DNA of 40,290 bases from Candidatus Limivicinus sp. (GTDB lineage Bacteria; Bacillota; Clostridia; Oscillospirales; Oscillospiraceae). The DNA lies in NCBI GenBank assembly GCA_029264685.1, contig JARHZW010000047.1:1-40290 (forward strand), read 5' to 3'. Position 1 is the stretch's first letter. Each line of letters starts with the position of its first letter. Position numbers and translations under genes: made by a program. A model generated the notes under the pieces. That model saw nothing but the letters and a program-made list of their open reading frames with translations, was not told the origin of the DNA and did no database searches. Shown here piece after piece: positions 1 through 8,983 of this stretch.

Positions 1-56
1 TCGATTTAAAAATAAATAGGGAAAGTCTTTAAGATTTTATTAAGAATACTTAGTTA

Positions 57-91
57 AAAACCGAAGCCGAAAAAAGCACGGCCTCGGTTTT
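57..91 (-). terminator. Terminator of lepA
   Basis: Read on the minus strand, a stem of about 11 pairs with one mismatch (arms 80-91 and 57-68) encloses an 11-base loop and ends in a T run. It lies 7 bases past the lepA stop codon. Nothing else is recognisable in bases 1-56. Confidence 0.8.
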
Positions 92-97
92 ATAAGC

Positions 98-1903
98 TTA
101 TTCATCAAGTTTAAGAACGGCAAGGAATGCCTCGGTAGGTATCTGAACCGTACCCAGCTGACGCATTTTCTTTTTGCCTTCCTTCTGCTTTTCAAGCAGC
201 TTTTTCTTTCTGGAAATATCACCGCCGTAGCACTTTGCGAGCACGTCTTTTCGCATGGCCTTTACAGTCTCACGGGCGATTACCTTTCCGCCGATAGCGG
301 CCTGAATAGGCACTTCAAAAAGCTGTCTCGGAATGTTCTCTTTCAGCTTTTCGCAAAGCCTTCTGGCTCTCGGATAGGCTTTTTCTCTGTGGGCAATAAG
401 GCTCAGAGCGTCCACCTGATCTCCGTTTATAAGAAGGTCCACCTTCACAAGGTCAGACTCCTTATAATCCGAGAATTCAAAGTCCAGAGAAGCATAACCC
501 TTGGTTCTGGCTTTAAGGGTATCGAAAAAGTCGTAAACGATTTCATTCAAGGGCATATCATAGTGCATTTCCACAAGGTTGCTGTCAAGGTACTGCATAC
601 CGTTGTAAACACCTCGTCTGTCCTGACAGAGAGGCATGATATTTCCCACATATTCGTTGGGTGTTATAATGGATGCCTTTACATAGGGCTCGTAGGACTC
701 GGCAATAGTCACAGGCTCGGGGTAGTTATGGGGGTTATCGACCATGACCTCCGTGCCGTCAGTCTTTACAACCTTATATATAACGGATGGCAGGGTGGTG
801 ACCAGCTCCAGATTAAACTCTCTTTCAAGCCTCTCCTGAATAACCTCCATGTGGAGCATACCCAGAAATCCGCAGCGGAAGCCAAAGCCAAGTGCGGCAG
901 AGCTTTCAGGCTCATAGGAAAGAGAAGCGTCATTTAATTTAAGCTTTTCCAGAGCGTCCCGCAAATCAGGATATTTTGAACCGTCCTCGGTGTAGATTCC
1001 GCAGTAAACCATAGGTCTTGCAGGGCGGTAGCCGGGAAGAGCATTTTCCGCAGGTCTGGCAGCCTCTGTAACAGTGTCGCCTACCTGAGTGTCGGAAACA
1101 TTTTTAATGCTGGCGGTAAAATATCCCACATCACCGGCTGAAAGCTCATTGCAGGGTTCGAGACCCACAGGGCGCAGATGTCCCACTTCCAGAACCTTAT
1201 ATTTTGCACCGGTGGACATGAGCTTCAGCTCCATATCCTTGCGGATTTTACCGTCCATAATTCGCATAAAGACAATTACGCCTTTGTAATTGTCATACTG
1301 GCTGTCGAAGATAAGGGCTTTTAAAGGAGCATCAGGGTCTCCGGAAGGTGCAGGGACATTCTGCACGATGTCCTCCAGCACTGCGTCAATGTTGATGCCT
1401 GTCTTTGCGCTGATTTCGGGAGCATCCATGGCAGGTATGCCGATTATCTCCTCCACTTCCTCCTTTACCCTTTTGGGGTCGGCGGCAGGAAGGTCTATTT
1501 TGTTGACCACAGGCAGAATTTCAAGGTCGTTTTCCAGTGCAAGATAGGTGTTGGAAAGGGTCTGAGCCTCAACGCCCTGTGAGGCGTCAACCACAAGCAC
1601 TGCACCCTCACAGGCTGCAAGGGAACGGCTTACCTCATAGTTAAAGTCAACATGACCCGGAGTATCAATAAGGTTGAGAGTGTATTTCTCCCCGTCCTTT
1701 GCGGTGTACTCAAGTCCTACGGCTCTGGCCTTGATTGTTATGCCCCTCTCCTTTTCCAGATCCATGTTATCCAGAATCTGGTCGGACATAATGCGCTGCT
1801 CCACCGCACCGCACTTTTCTATAAGGCGGTCTGACAGGGTGGACTTGCCGTGGTCAATGTGTGCAATTATTGAAAAATTTCTGATATGTTTCTGATCCTG
1901 CAT
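98..1903 (-). CDS. lepA: Elongation factor 4 (LepA), translational GTPase
   Basis: This is a ribosome-bound GTPase homologous to EF-G that acts during elongation or initiation, proposed to back-translocate or remodel stalled ribosomes. The 601 aa length matches the family. The N-terminus carries the P-loop AHIDHGKST (about residues 14-22), the G2/switch I ERGITIKA and the G3 motif DTPGHVDF; the G4 motif NKID follows near residue 135. The LepA-specific C-terminal domain is complete and ends in the usual Lys-rich segment (GKKKMRQLG) and a final helix. The start codon overlaps the stop codon of the upstream XRE regulator by one base (TAATG), so the two are co-transcribed and probably translationally coupled. 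A terminator follows directly. The pairing with a DNA-binding regulator is less usual than the common lepA-hemN order. Confidence 0.97.
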   Translation of the reverse strand: MQDQKHIRNFSIIAHIDHGKSTLSDRLIEKCGAVEQRIMSDQILDNMDLEKERGITIKARAVGLEYTAKDGEKYTLNLIDTPGHVDFNYEVSRSLAACEGAVLVVDASQGVEAQTLSNTYLALENDLEILPVVNKIDLPAADPKRVKEEVEEIIGIPAMDAPEISAKTGINIDAVLEDIVQNVPAPSGDPDAPLKALIFDSQYDNYKGVIVFMRIMDGKIRKDMELKLMSTGAKYKVLEVGHLRPVGLEPCNELSAGDVGYFTASIKNVSDTQVGDTVTEAARPAENALPGYRPARPMVYCGIYTEDGSKYPDLRDALEKLKLNDASLSYEPESSAALGFGFRCGFLGMLHMEVIQERLEREFNLELVTTLPSVIYKVVKTDGTEVMVDNPHNYPEPVTIAESYEPYVKASIITPNEYVGNIMPLCQDRRGVYNGMQYLDSNLVEMHYDMPLNEIVYDFFDTLKARTKGYASLDFEFSDYKESDLVKVDLLINGDQVDALSLIAHREKAYPRARRLCEKLKENIPRQLFEVPIQAAIGGKVIARETVKAMRKDVLAKCYGGDISRKKKLLEKQKEGKKKMRQLGTVQIPTEAFLAVLKLDE

Positions 1904-2214
1904 TATTCTTCTCCATTAAACTGATCGAGTACGCTTTCCGCTCTGTCAAGCACAGTGCGGATCTGGTCTATAAAGGCTTTGGCAGCGCCAACAGTTTCTC
2001 CGCCCGGGTCATTGGTTCGGCAGAGTATATAATCCGCCGTGACGCCGTAGTAATCGCAGGCCCGGCAGACAAAATTAAGCCCCGGCTCTCTTGCGCCGTT
2101 TTCATAATGGCTCAAAAGTGCCTGACTTATACCAAGCTCAGAGGCTGCCTGCCGCTGGCTTATATTTTTCTCACGGCGAAGCGCCGAAAGGGTGTCGGGA
2201 AAATTTCTCTCCAT
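1903..2214 (-). CDS. XRE-family helix-turn-helix regulator
   Basis: A 103-residue cytoplasmic DNA-binding protein. Residues 8-60 form a Cro/CI-type helix-turn-helix domain ([23 protein letters not shown]). The remainder is a short, mostly helical tail that is probably for dimerisation. The ATG at 2214 is chosen because GGAG sits six bases upstream on the minus strand; upstream in-frame ATGs at 2226 and 2265 lack such a site. It is the first gene of a two-gene unit with lepA and is divergent from pta. A 16-base dyad (2266-2281) covers the -35 region of its own promoter, which suggests autoregulation. A close copy of the dyad core lies in the pta leader. The effector and target range are unknown. 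Confidence 0.85.
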   Translation of the reverse strand: MERNFPDTLSALRREKNISQRQAASELGISQALLSHYENGAREPGLNFVCRACDYYGVTADYILCRTNDPGGETVGAAKAFIDQIRTVLDRAESVLDQFNGEE

Positions 2215-2245
2215 ATATATCTCCATTTCCGTGATAACAGACTGT

Positions 2246-2274
2246 ATTATAGCTGTGAATTGCACTTTTGTAAA
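2246..2274 (-). promoter_or_regulatory. Promoter of the XRE-lepA unit
   Basis: TTTACA (2274-2269), a 17-base spacer and TATAAT (2251-2246) match a sigma-A promoter. It points at the XRE start codon 32 bases downstream of the -10 box. Confidence 0.8.
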
Positions 2275-2281
2275 TACAAAA
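2266..2281. promoter_or_regulatory. Candidate operator dyad (TTTTGTA-AA-TACAAAA)
   Basis: This is a perfect 7+2+7 inverted repeat that overlaps the -35 box of the XRE-lepA promoter. A similar motif, TTTGTAAATA, occurs again at 2330-2339 between the pta -10 box and the pta ribosome site. Both sit where a repressor could act, and the adjacent XRE protein is the obvious candidate binder. This is inference from position and symmetry. Confidence 0.5.
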
Positions 2282-2293
2282 CGTCATAACTTC

Positions 2294-2322
2294 TTGAAAA
2301 ATTTCTTTTATAGTGGTAAAGT
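2294..2322 (+). promoter_or_regulatory. Promoter of pta
   Basis: TTGAAA (2294-2299), a 17-base spacer and TAAAGT (2317-2322). It leaves a leader of about 34 bases that contains a second copy of the TTTGTAAATA motif. Confidence 0.7.
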
Positions 2323-2362
2323 ATATATGTTTGTAAATAAAACCATTTTGGAGGTATTTTTA

Positions 2363-3361
2363 ATGTTTGAAAACCTTATTGAAGTACTCAAGGCAAATCC
2401 CCGCAAGATAGTCTTCACAGAGGGCCATGACGCCCGTATTCTTGAAGCCGCCGCAAGACTGAAAAAAGACGGTTTTCTCACCCCTGTTTTAGTTGGCAGC
2501 GTTGATGTTGTTAAGGCTGAGGCCGCAAAGGGCAATTTCGACATTGAGGGCCTTGATATAATCGACCCCCTGACTTCCGAGCTTATGGATGAGATGGTCG
2601 AAAAGATGGTTGAGCTCCGCAAGGGCAAAATGTCTCCCGAGGATTGCAAAGCAGCTCTTCAGAAGGGCAACTACTTCGGAACCATGCTTGTAAAGCTGGG
2701 CTATGCAGACGCTCTTCTCGGCGGCGCAACCTACTCCACCGCTGACACCGTCCGCCCCGCTCTTCAGCTCATCAAGACCAAGCCCGGCGCAAATCTGGTC
2801 TCCTCCTGCTTCATTATGGTTCGTGGAGACGAGATGAAGGTCATGGGTGACTGTGCAATAAACATCTCCTACGAGGACAAGCTGGATAAGGAAGGAAACG
2901 TTACCCTTTCCGCCGCTGCCCAGCTGGCTGAGGTTGCAGTGGAGACTGCCAAAACCGCAAAGGTTTTCGGCGTTGATCCCAAGGTTGCAATGCTTTCCTA
3001 CTCCACCAAGGGTTCCGGCAAGGGTGCAAATGTTGATCTGGTTCGCAACGCCACTGAAATCGCTAAGGAAATGGCTCCCGAACTTGCCGTTGACGGTGAG
3101 ATGCAGTTTGATGCCGCCGTTTCCCCTGTTGTGGGTCAGCTCAAGTTCCCCGGCAGCAAGGTTGCAGGCTACGCCAATACCTTTATTTTCCCCGAAATCC
3201 AGTCCGGAAACATCGGATACAAAATCGCTCAGCGTCTGGGTGGCTTTGCCGCTTACGGTCCTATTCTTCAGGGTCTGAACGCTCCCATCAACGATCTTTC
3301 CCGTGGCTGCGATGCCGAGGAAGTCTACCAGATGGCAATTATCACCGCAGCTCTCGCCTGA
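2363..3361 (+). CDS. pta: Phosphate acetyltransferase
   Basis: Catalyses acetyl-CoA + phosphate to acetyl phosphate + CoA in the cytoplasm, the step before acetate kinase in fermentative ATP formation. The 332 aa length fits the short single-domain Pta of Firmicutes. Recognisable family segments are TEGHDARILEAA near the N-terminus, LSYSTKGSG and DGEMQFDAA in the middle, and QSGNIGYKIAQRLGG and GPILQGLNAPINDLSRG near the C-terminus. The ATG at 2363 follows GGAGG (2350-2354) by eight bases; the reading frame is open further upstream, but that stretch covers the promoter. No ackA lies beside it, so acetate kinase must be elsewhere. The phosphotransbutyrylase relatives are a less likely alternative. 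A terminator lies downstream. Confidence 0.95.
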   Translation: MFENLIEVLKANPRKIVFTEGHDARILEAAARLKKDGFLTPVLVGSVDVVKAEAAKGNFDIEGLDIIDPLTSELMDEMVEKMVELRKGKMSPEDCKAALQKGNYFGTMLVKLGYADALLGGATYSTADTVRPALQLIKTKPGANLVSSCFIMVRGDEMKVMGDCAINISYEDKLDKEGNVTLSAAAQLAEVAVETAKTAKVFGVDPKVAMLSYSTKGSGKGANVDLVRNATEIAKEMAPELAVDGEMQFDAAVSPVVGQLKFPGSKVAGYANTFIFPEIQSGNIGYKIAQRLGGFAAYGPILQGLNAPINDLSRGCDAEEVYQMAIITAALA

Positions 3362-3418
3362 TTTTTTCAGTGCGGAATCTTTAACCTGCGTAATTGCAAG
3401 TCTTTGCATGAATACCAA

Positions 3419-3448
3419 AGCGGCTCCCTGATACGGAGCCGCTTTTTT
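3419..3448 (+). terminator. Terminator of pta
   Basis: Nine-pair GC-rich stem (AGCGGCTCC / GGAGCCGCT) with a seven-base loop followed by six T. It ends only about 16 bases before the tadA start codon, so tadA transcription would need read-through or a promoter that I cannot see. Confidence 0.88.
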
Positions 3449-3464
3449 ATAAGGAAGTGACATT

Positions 3465-3911
3465 ATGGAAAAAGAGTACTATATGCGTCAGGCTCTTGAA
3501 CTGGCTAAAGAAGCGGCAGACATGGGAGATGTGCCGGTGGGATGCGTCATCGCCGATAAGGACGGGAAAATTATAGGTCGGGGCAGGAACCGCCGTGAGG
3601 AATGTTCCGATGCCACCGCCCATGCGGAGATTGAGGCCATAAGGCAGGCGTCAAGCTTTCTCCATGACTGGCGCCTTACAGACTGCACCATTTATGTAAC
3701 TCTTGAACCCTGTCCGATGTGTACAGGCGCAATCATAAATTCACGCATACCTACTGTAGTTTTCGGTGCACGAGAGGAAAACTCCGGCTCCTGCGGCAGT
3801 GTTATAGACCTGTTCTATGAGCGCTACGGCCACCGCCCCGCAGTCTACTCAGGCATATTGAAGGACGAATGTTCAAAAATTCTAAAGGATTTTTTCAAAG
3901 GAAAAAGATAA
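3465..3911 (+). CDS. tadA: tRNA-specific adenosine deaminase (A34 to I34)
   Basis: A zinc-dependent deaminase that converts the wobble adenosine of tRNA-Arg(ACG) to inosine. The 148 aa protein has the cytidine-deaminase-fold signature HAE (His53, Glu55) and PCPMC (Cys83, Cys86), which supply the zinc ligands and the proton-shuttling glutamate. The following segment ...GAIINSRI... is typical of TadA rather than of free-base deaminases. The start follows AAGGAAG. Its substrate tRNA-Arg(ACG) is encoded in the same window (40197-40273). It sits between the pta terminator and a two-way terminator, effectively as a single-gene unit. Confidence 0.94.
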   Translation: MEKEYYMRQALELAKEAADMGDVPVGCVIADKDGKIIGRGRNRREECSDATAHAEIEAIRQASSFLHDWRLTDCTIYVTLEPCPMCTGAIINSRIPTVVFGAREENSGSCGSVIDLFYERYGHRPAVYSGILKDECSKILKDFFKGKR

Positions 3912-3948
3912 GCGCCGTGATAAAATAATCTCAGCGCTTATCTTTTAT
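3907..3948. terminator. Bidirectional terminator between tadA and a PRTase gene
   Basis: Nine-pair stem GATAAGCGC / GCGCTTATC, overlapping the tadA stop codon, with T-rich tracts on both outer sides. It can serve tadA on the plus strand and the convergent phosphoribosyltransferase gene on the minus strand. Confidence 0.75.
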
Positions 3949-3956
3949 TTTTTCTA

Positions 3957-4511
3957 TTATTCTTTTATGCTGCCGTCAGGATTAAACAGAGGCAGAGGAG
4001 CAAGGCATATAATATCGTCTCTGTCCTGAGCGTCGCCCTCGGCCAGAACCGCCATTTTACCTGCCACTATGCCGCCGGCCTTTTTGACCAGCTCTTCCAT
4101 GGCGTGGAGAGACTCTCCGGTGGATATAACATCGTCGATAATAAGCATACGCTTGCCTTTTATAAGCTGGGCATCAGCAGTGTCCAGAACCAGTCTCTGC
4201 ACATTCTCTGTAGTGATAGACTTCACATTTACCTCAAAAGTGCCGCTCATGTATGCCTTAGTGCCTTTTCTTGCGAGGAAGTACTTGTCTGCGCCGCTCT
4301 GGCGAGCCATCTCGTAGAGCAGTGGAATTGCCTTGGCTTCGGGAGCAATCAGGTAATCATATTCCGGAGCACGCTTCAGCAGCTCTGTGGCGCAGTGAAC
4401 GGTAAGCTCCACATCTCCGAACATAACAAAAGATCCTATGTAAAGATCATCTGCGACCTTACACAGGGGCAGATCCCGTTTAAGGCCGGCAACATCCATC
4501 TCGTAAGTCAT
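3957..4511 (-). CDS. Adenine-phosphoribosyltransferase-like protein
   Basis: A type I phosphoribosyltransferase of 184 aa. The PRPP-binding motif MLIIDDVISTGES lies near residues 123-135 with its two consecutive Asp. The N-terminal half (APEAKAIPLLYEMARQ, then the flexible ARKGTKAYMSG segment) has the arrangement of adenine/xanthine transferases, which use PRPP to salvage purine bases to nucleotides. The ATG at 4511 is preceded by AGGAGG; an in-frame extension upstream covers the promoter and is rejected. It is a single gene between two terminators. Its exact base is not fixed by the sequence: adenine is most likely, but hypoxanthine/xanthine or a regulatory role cannot be excluded. Confidence 0.8.
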   Translation of the reverse strand: MTYEMDVAGLKRDLPLCKVADDLYIGSFVMFGDVELTVHCATELLKRAPEYDYLIAPEAKAIPLLYEMARQSGADKYFLARKGTKAYMSGTFEVNVKSITTENVQRLVLDTADAQLIKGKRMLIIDDVISTGESLHAMEELVKKAGGIVAGKMAVLAEGDAQDRDDIICLAPLPLFNPDGSIKE

Positions 4512-4579
4512 TTTTATTCCTCCTGAGAATAACAAAACATATTTTATTTTTTTATGGGATTTATACCCGTAGCCTATAT

Positions 4580-4608
4580 ATTTTACCCGTACACGCACAA
4601 AAAATCAA
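4580..4608 (-). promoter_or_regulatory. Promoter of the phosphoribosyltransferase gene
   Basis: TTGATT (4608-4603), a 17-base spacer and TAAAAT (4585-4580) on the minus strand, about 70 bases before the start codon. I see no purine riboswitch core in the leader. Confidence 0.65.
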
Positions 4609-4649
4609 GTGCCAAACAGGCAATTATCTTTTTATTTTAGGGCAAAACA

Positions 4650-4688
4650 AAGAACTCCGGAAAGGTATCCGGAGTTCTTCGTTTTTTT
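4650..4688. terminator. Terminator downstream of the HtrA-like gene
   Basis: Twelve-pair perfect stem (4650-4661 with 4668-4679) and a six-base loop. It has a T run on the plus-strand side and a weaker TTGTTTTG tract on the minus-strand side. Position makes it the terminator of the minus-strand protease gene ending at 4730. Confidence 0.8.
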
Positions 4689-4729
4689 GGGAGAAAAGAG
4701 AGGATTTATAGGAGTAGAAAAGTAGCAAA

Positions 4730-6190
4730 TCAGTAAGCCTCGCCGAAAACAGTTATTCTTCTGTTTGCGGCCGGCGTGGCAACATTGCCGGCAGGCTTCA
4801 AATCATCGAATGTAATGCTGAGAGTTTCGCTCTCGCCTGCTCTGTACAGAGTGACTTCAGCTGTATCTCCGGCTGAAAACTTCCGCACGGCCTTTTTAAG
4901 GTCCGTGGGACTCTGTATTTCCATGTCGCCCAGTTTTATTATAATATCTCCGGCCTGAATGCCTGCCTTATCGGCGGCACCGTCGGGATCAACATATTGT
5001 ACATAAGCTCCGATGGGCATGTTGTAATACTGGCTGAACATCGAATTGTAACGCTCGTCAAGCCGAACACCCATATAAGCCTTGCCTGTAACATAGCCGT
5101 TGGTTATTATATCATTTACCATAGAGACCACGTCATTGATTGGTATTGCAAAACCAAGACCTTCAACATCTGAACCCTGAGATTTTGCAGTAACAATTCC
5201 GACTACCTGCCCCTTGTCATTGTATGCGGGGCCGCCGGAGTTGCCGTGGTTGACGGCTGCATCGATCTGGAACATATTTATAGGCTCGCTCTTGTCTTCG
5301 GTGGTTATCAGTCTGTCCTTTGCACTTACCGTGCCGGTGCTCATGGAAAACTCCAGTTCACCCAGAGGATTACCTACAGCGTAGATACTGTCGCCCACCA
5401 TAAGGGCGTCGCTGTCACCGAATTGAGCCGGATTCAGACCCTGAGCATCTATTTTCAAAATTGCAATATCGTTGCTTTCCTCAACACCCACAATCACGGC
5501 AGGGTATTTGGTGCCGTCATGAACCATGACTGTAACTTCCTGATTGCTCTTGTAGGCAAGCTCAATAACATGGTAGTTGGTGAGGATATAGCCATCCTCG
5601 GAAATTATAAAGCCGGAACCTGTTACAGCCTGTGGGGTTGCCATTCCGAAGAAGTTAATGTAAGTTACCTCAGAGCTGATACCTACCACCTGTTCGCAAG
5701 CCTGTGCATAAATCTGGGAAGGCAGGCGCTTCTCTGCGCTGCCGACAGGCTGAGTGGAAACAAATTTTCCGTTAGACTCCTTCAGTTCATCAATAGTCTG
5801 GTTTACATCTGAAATTTTACTGTTAAATTTGTTGCTGAGAACTCCGCCGGTAACAGCAGCACCAACGCCGCCGCCAACCAAAGCGCACACAAGGCAGATA
5901 GCAATAAGTTTTCCGGTCATGCCTCCGTTCTTCTTCTCTTTCGGAGGCTTAGGAGCCTTAGGCGGCTTCTGGGGCGGAGTGTAGTATCTGGGCGGTACCG
6001 TACTCTCATTTGCGGGAGCATAATGGGCATCGGAATATATTTTCTGAGTGTAACCGTTTTTATAATGGTATTCGCCGTTCACTCTGTCTGTTTCACCGGT
6101 GTATCCGGCAGTTTCATTATTTTCCGCAGATTTATCTACGGTGGGGTTTTGGTCCCTCTGGTTTTCCTTATTTTCTTCGGACCCGTACAT
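4730..6190 (-). CDS. HtrA/DegP-like membrane-anchored serine protease with PDZ domain
   Basis: An envelope quality-control protease of 486 aa. It has a polar, Pro-rich cytoplasmic N-terminus (1-90, with KPPKAPKPPKEKK), one membrane segment (about 94-118), a short coiled linker, a trypsin-like domain and one PDZ domain (about 370-465). The catalytic triad is visible: His207 in TNYHVIE, Asp241 in SNDIAILK and Ser318 in HGNSGGP. The active domain therefore faces outward and would degrade misfolded secreted proteins. The layout matches Bacillus HtrA/YyxA. The start follows AAAGAGGT. It is a single gene; the 128-base upstream gap is AT-rich with several overlapping TATA-like boxes and no clear single promoter. 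No CssRS-type two-component system is adjacent. Confidence 0.93.
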   Translation of the reverse strand: MYGSEENKENQRDQNPTVDKSAENNETAGYTGETDRVNGEYHYKNGYTQKIYSDAHYAPANESTVPPRYYTPPQKPPKAPKPPKEKKNGGMTGKLIAICLVCALVGGGVGAAVTGGVLSNKFNSKISDVNQTIDELKESNGKFVSTQPVGSAEKRLPSQIYAQACEQVVGISSEVTYINFFGMATPQAVTGSGFIISEDGYILTNYHVIELAYKSNQEVTVMVHDGTKYPAVIVGVEESNDIAILKIDAQGLNPAQFGDSDALMVGDSIYAVGNPLGELEFSMSTGTVSAKDRLITTEDKSEPINMFQIDAAVNHGNSGGPAYNDKGQVVGIVTAKSQGSDVEGLGFAIPINDVVSMVNDIITNGYVTGKAYMGVRLDERYNSMFSQYYNMPIGAYVQYVDPDGAADKAGIQAGDIIIKLGDMEIQSPTDLKKAVRKFSAGDTAEVTLYRAGESETLSITFDDLKPAGNVATPAANRRITVFGEAY

Positions 6191-6318
6191 TTATTTTGAC
6201 CTCTTTCATCTGGTATCTTGATTACGGGAGTTAATATAATATATATTTATGACCCTGTAATGAACAAACTTCCAAAATTTTTTAAACAAACTGTTCTTTT
6301 TTTATAAACGCAGAAGTT

Positions 6319-8115
6319 TTAATTCACACCATAGACCTCACGCAGCGTTTTTACATTCAGATCTGTATTTTCGTTGATCCAGCGTATGGTCCGTTTTGCC
6401 GACATATCTATCGGACAGAAGAAGCCGTCCCAGATTTCCTGTGCAGGATCACTGCCGGCGTCTTTGTTTTGCGGTTTAAGATGTATCTCCACTCGGAAAT
6501 TAGACATATTTTGGAAATACAGCTCCCCGTCAGCAGGATAATCGCAGCCTATCAGCCCCTCCTCCATATCCGGAAGTATGCACTGATTGAATAGCTCCGC
6601 CGCCTGTTTTGGACTTAACATGAGGGTCTGGGCAGGTTCACCCTGACTCTCATACGGAAACGGAGATGCTTCATAGATTTGGCAGAACGCCACGGTATTT
6701 TCCGTAACCTTCGTAGCAGGTGAATAGCGCTGTTTTATAAGCTCCGGGCAATTTTCCACACTGTAGTAATTATTTTCGGTCGTTCCCTTTTCGTAAAATC
6801 TTTCGGGATGTTCCGTCACAGTATATTCTCTTGCAATTTCCCTTCCGTTATTCATCACATAGCTTATGGATATGATTTTATTGGGATTTCTGCTTTTTTC
6901 GTTCTCGCTTTTGCTGAGAATAAGACCTCTGTGGAGCTGTATAACCTTCTCTATATTGTCTCTTTCCTTCACATTAAGAAAATTCACTACTGCGTATTTA
7001 ACATTTTCAAGTTTTGGCACATGGTTTTCATAGCCGAACAGGTTAAACTCAGCACCGGTAATGGCAAACCCAATTATCAGGCATGAAAAAACAAGTCCTT
7101 TAAAATTGTACTTAAAGACATGAAACGACTTCTGCATCATCATTTCCGAGCCGTACCAGCCCAGAACAGCCCCCGCAAGCATTAGCAGAAGAACTATTGC
7201 CGCTGCCTCTGTTCCTCTGAATACGGACGGAGGCAAAACATTGCACACCAATGCTGCCAGAACCAATGCGGTCCCGAATGTCATGCAGTATTTAAAAATA
7301 GGCTTCAAGGATTTAAGGGCAACAATGTCCCCCGCCGTTTCCATCTGCCTTTTTCTGAATATAAGAAATGCAGCTGCCGCAAATCCGATCCCTATTACAC
7401 AGTATACCGCCAGATAGCCCATACCCGCTATTCTTATAATGCCATCCGGGTCTTCGCTTACAATCAGATGTCTTCCAAGCACTCGTATGGGAGTAAGGTA
7501 TCCAAGCACGCTTCCCCCCCATTGCCTCATGCCGTAAACAAAACGACTGAACACATTCTTAAATGCGTTCTGAACCACGGACCCCGTAAAATTCAGTACC
7601 AGATAAAGCAGCGGCAGTATGGCAATGTTTCCGGTAAGACAGGCGCACAGCAGAGCCATACCGTAAAACAGGATGTTTCCCATAACCGTAATGCCCAGCC
7701 ACAACAGCAGATATTTAAGCTGTGCAAAGCCCATTATGGCGCTTACCGCAACTACCGCTATATCTGACAGAATCATAGGCAGAAGCCCCGTAACTGCACA
7801 GGAAATGAACATCGTCTCCCGCTTTATAGGCATTGCACATATCATACCGCAGCTTCTGGATGAATAAAGGTATGAAAACACCGCCATAACGGAAATAATA
7901 CTGAAAACGAAAGAAAGGGTCATGGTTTTGTTTCCGCTTATCAAAACAAAGAACTCCGCTGACTGGTTCAGATAATTGGCAGTTTCAAGCTGACTGAGTA
8001 CATTCACAGGAAGCTGGAATACAATCAGCACAAAGTAACCCGCCCATATGGGCCAAAAACGCTTGAGCAGATTTGTAATAATTGTTTTGTTAAATAATGG
8101 CGTTTTTGACTTCAC
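6319..8115 (-). CDS. ABC-2 type permease of a YtrA-type ABC operon
   Basis: An integral membrane protein that partners with the ATPase encoded just upstream. I place the start at GTG 8115, which follows GGAGG by eight bases; this gives 598 aa beginning (M)KSKTPLFNKT. The frame stays open to 8223, and an ATG at 8136 has a poorly spaced site. From the start there are about six hydrophobic segments in the first half, one or two more near the middle (ALVLAALVCNVLPP; IVLLLMLAGAVLGW; LVFSCLIIGFAITG), and then a soluble C-terminal part of roughly 230 residues that would lie outside. The gene overlaps the ATPase gene by 26 bases, which implies coupled translation. The transported substrate is unknown; related operons respond to cell-wall antibiotics. 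Confidence 0.82.
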   Translation of the reverse strand: MKSKTPLFNKTIITNLLKRFWPIWAGYFVLIVFQLPVNVLSQLETANYLNQSAEFFVLISGNKTMTLSFVFSIISVMAVFSYLYSSRSCGMICAMPIKRETMFISCAVTGLLPMILSDIAVVAVSAIMGFAQLKYLLLWLGITVMGNILFYGMALLCACLTGNIAILPLLYLVLNFTGSVVQNAFKNVFSRFVYGMRQWGGSVLGYLTPIRVLGRHLIVSEDPDGIIRIAGMGYLAVYCVIGIGFAAAAFLIFRKRQMETAGDIVALKSLKPIFKYCMTFGTALVLAALVCNVLPPSVFRGTEAAAIVLLLMLAGAVLGWYGSEMMMQKSFHVFKYNFKGLVFSCLIIGFAITGAEFNLFGYENHVPKLENVKYAVVNFLNVKERDNIEKVIQLHRGLILSKSENEKSRNPNKIISISYVMNNGREIAREYTVTEHPERFYEKGTTENNYYSVENCPELIKQRYSPATKVTENTVAFCQIYEASPFPYESQGEPAQTLMLSPKQAAELFNQCILPDMEEGLIGCDYPADGELYFQNMSNFRVEIHLKPQNKDAGSDPAQEIWDGFFCPIDMSAKRTIRWINENTDLNVKTLREVYGVN

Positions 8116-8983
8116 TTTCAGTGCCTCCAAGCTCATATATAAAAATTTCCTCCAGAGTAAGAGGCAATACATCCGTAAAAAGAGGATGGGCTGCGGAAAG
8201 ACGCTGTGTGATCTCCTCGGCACTGCCCCTTAAAATAAGCTGCTGCAACCTTCCGGTGGTGTTTTGATGAATAATGTCCAGTCCCTGGGGCAAATTTTCT
8301 CCCTCCGGCAGAGCCAGCTGTATTTTAACAAGGCTTTCCTGAAGTTCCGAAAGTCCCCGCTCCACTATCATTTTACCATGGTTCATTATTCCCACATGGT
8401 CGCACACATCTTCAAGCTCTCTAAGGTTATGGGACGAAACAAGAACAGTGGTTCCCCTTTCTGCCACATCCGAGAGCAGAACGCTCCATACCTGACGGCG
8501 CATCACAGGGTCAAGTCCGTCCACCGGCTCATCCATAATCACCACATCCGGTCTAAGCGAAATAGCGATCCGAAACGCCGCCTGCTTCTGCATACCCTTT
8601 GACAGCTTTCTCATACTCCGTTTATCATCAATGTTAAAGATTTCCCCCAGCTCCTTGTACCGTTGGGAATCAAATTCAGGATATATTTTCCTGTAAAATT
8701 CCTTCATCTCCCAAATACTCGCCTGCGGAAAGTAGAAAATATCATCGGGAATATATGATATGCGGCTTTTAAGTTCAGGATTTTCGTACAAGGGTCTGCC
8801 GTCCAGCAGTACTTCCCCGCTGTCCTGTCTGTAAATTCCAACCATGTGCCTTATGGCAGTGGATTTTCCGGCGCCGTTGGGGCCGACGAGCCCGTAAACA
8901 GCCCCTTTGGGCACATTAAGATTGAGACCGTTTAAAACCTTAAAGCCGTCAAAGCTTTTTGTAAGCTCTCTCAGCTCTATCAT
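8090..8983 (-). CDS. ABC transporter ATP-binding protein (YtrB-like)
   Basis: A 297 aa nucleotide-binding subunit. Walker A GPNGAGKS (34-41), signature LSKGM (127-131), Walker B VVIMDEP (147-153) and switch His185 in SSHNL are all intact, so it should hydrolyse ATP. The signature is LSKGM rather than LSGGQ, as is common in this ABC-2 exporter branch. The C-terminal 90 residues are a family-specific tail. Its start overlaps the end of the GntR gene by four bases (ATGA), and its end overlaps the permease gene. The order regulator-ATPase-permease is that of Bacillus ytrA-ytrB-ytrC type operons. Confidence 0.92.
   Translation of the reverse strand: MIELRELTKSFDGFKVLNGLNLNVPKGAVYGLVGPNGAGKSTAIRHMVGIYRQDSGEVLLDGRPLYENPELKSRISYIPDDIFYFPQASIWEMKEFYRKIYPEFDSQRYKELGEIFNIDDKRSMRKLSKGMQKQAAFRIAISLRPDVVIMDEPVDGLDPVMRRQVWSVLLSDVAERGTTVLVSSHNLRELEDVCDHVGIMNHGKMIVERGLSELQESLVKIQLALPEGENLPQGLDIIHQNTTGRLQQLILRGSAEEITQRLSAAHPLFTDVLPLTLEEIFIYELGGTESEVKNAII

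Noticed and set aside
2489-3463. 324-codon open frame antisense to pta
   Set aside because: Lies entirely opposite a conserved pta gene, runs past the pta terminator and has no ribosome site or recognisable domain; it reflects codon bias of the real gene.
4512-4720. Purine riboswitch in front of the phosphoribosyltransferase gene
   Set aside because: No purine-aptamer core or paired loops could be traced between the promoter and the start codon.
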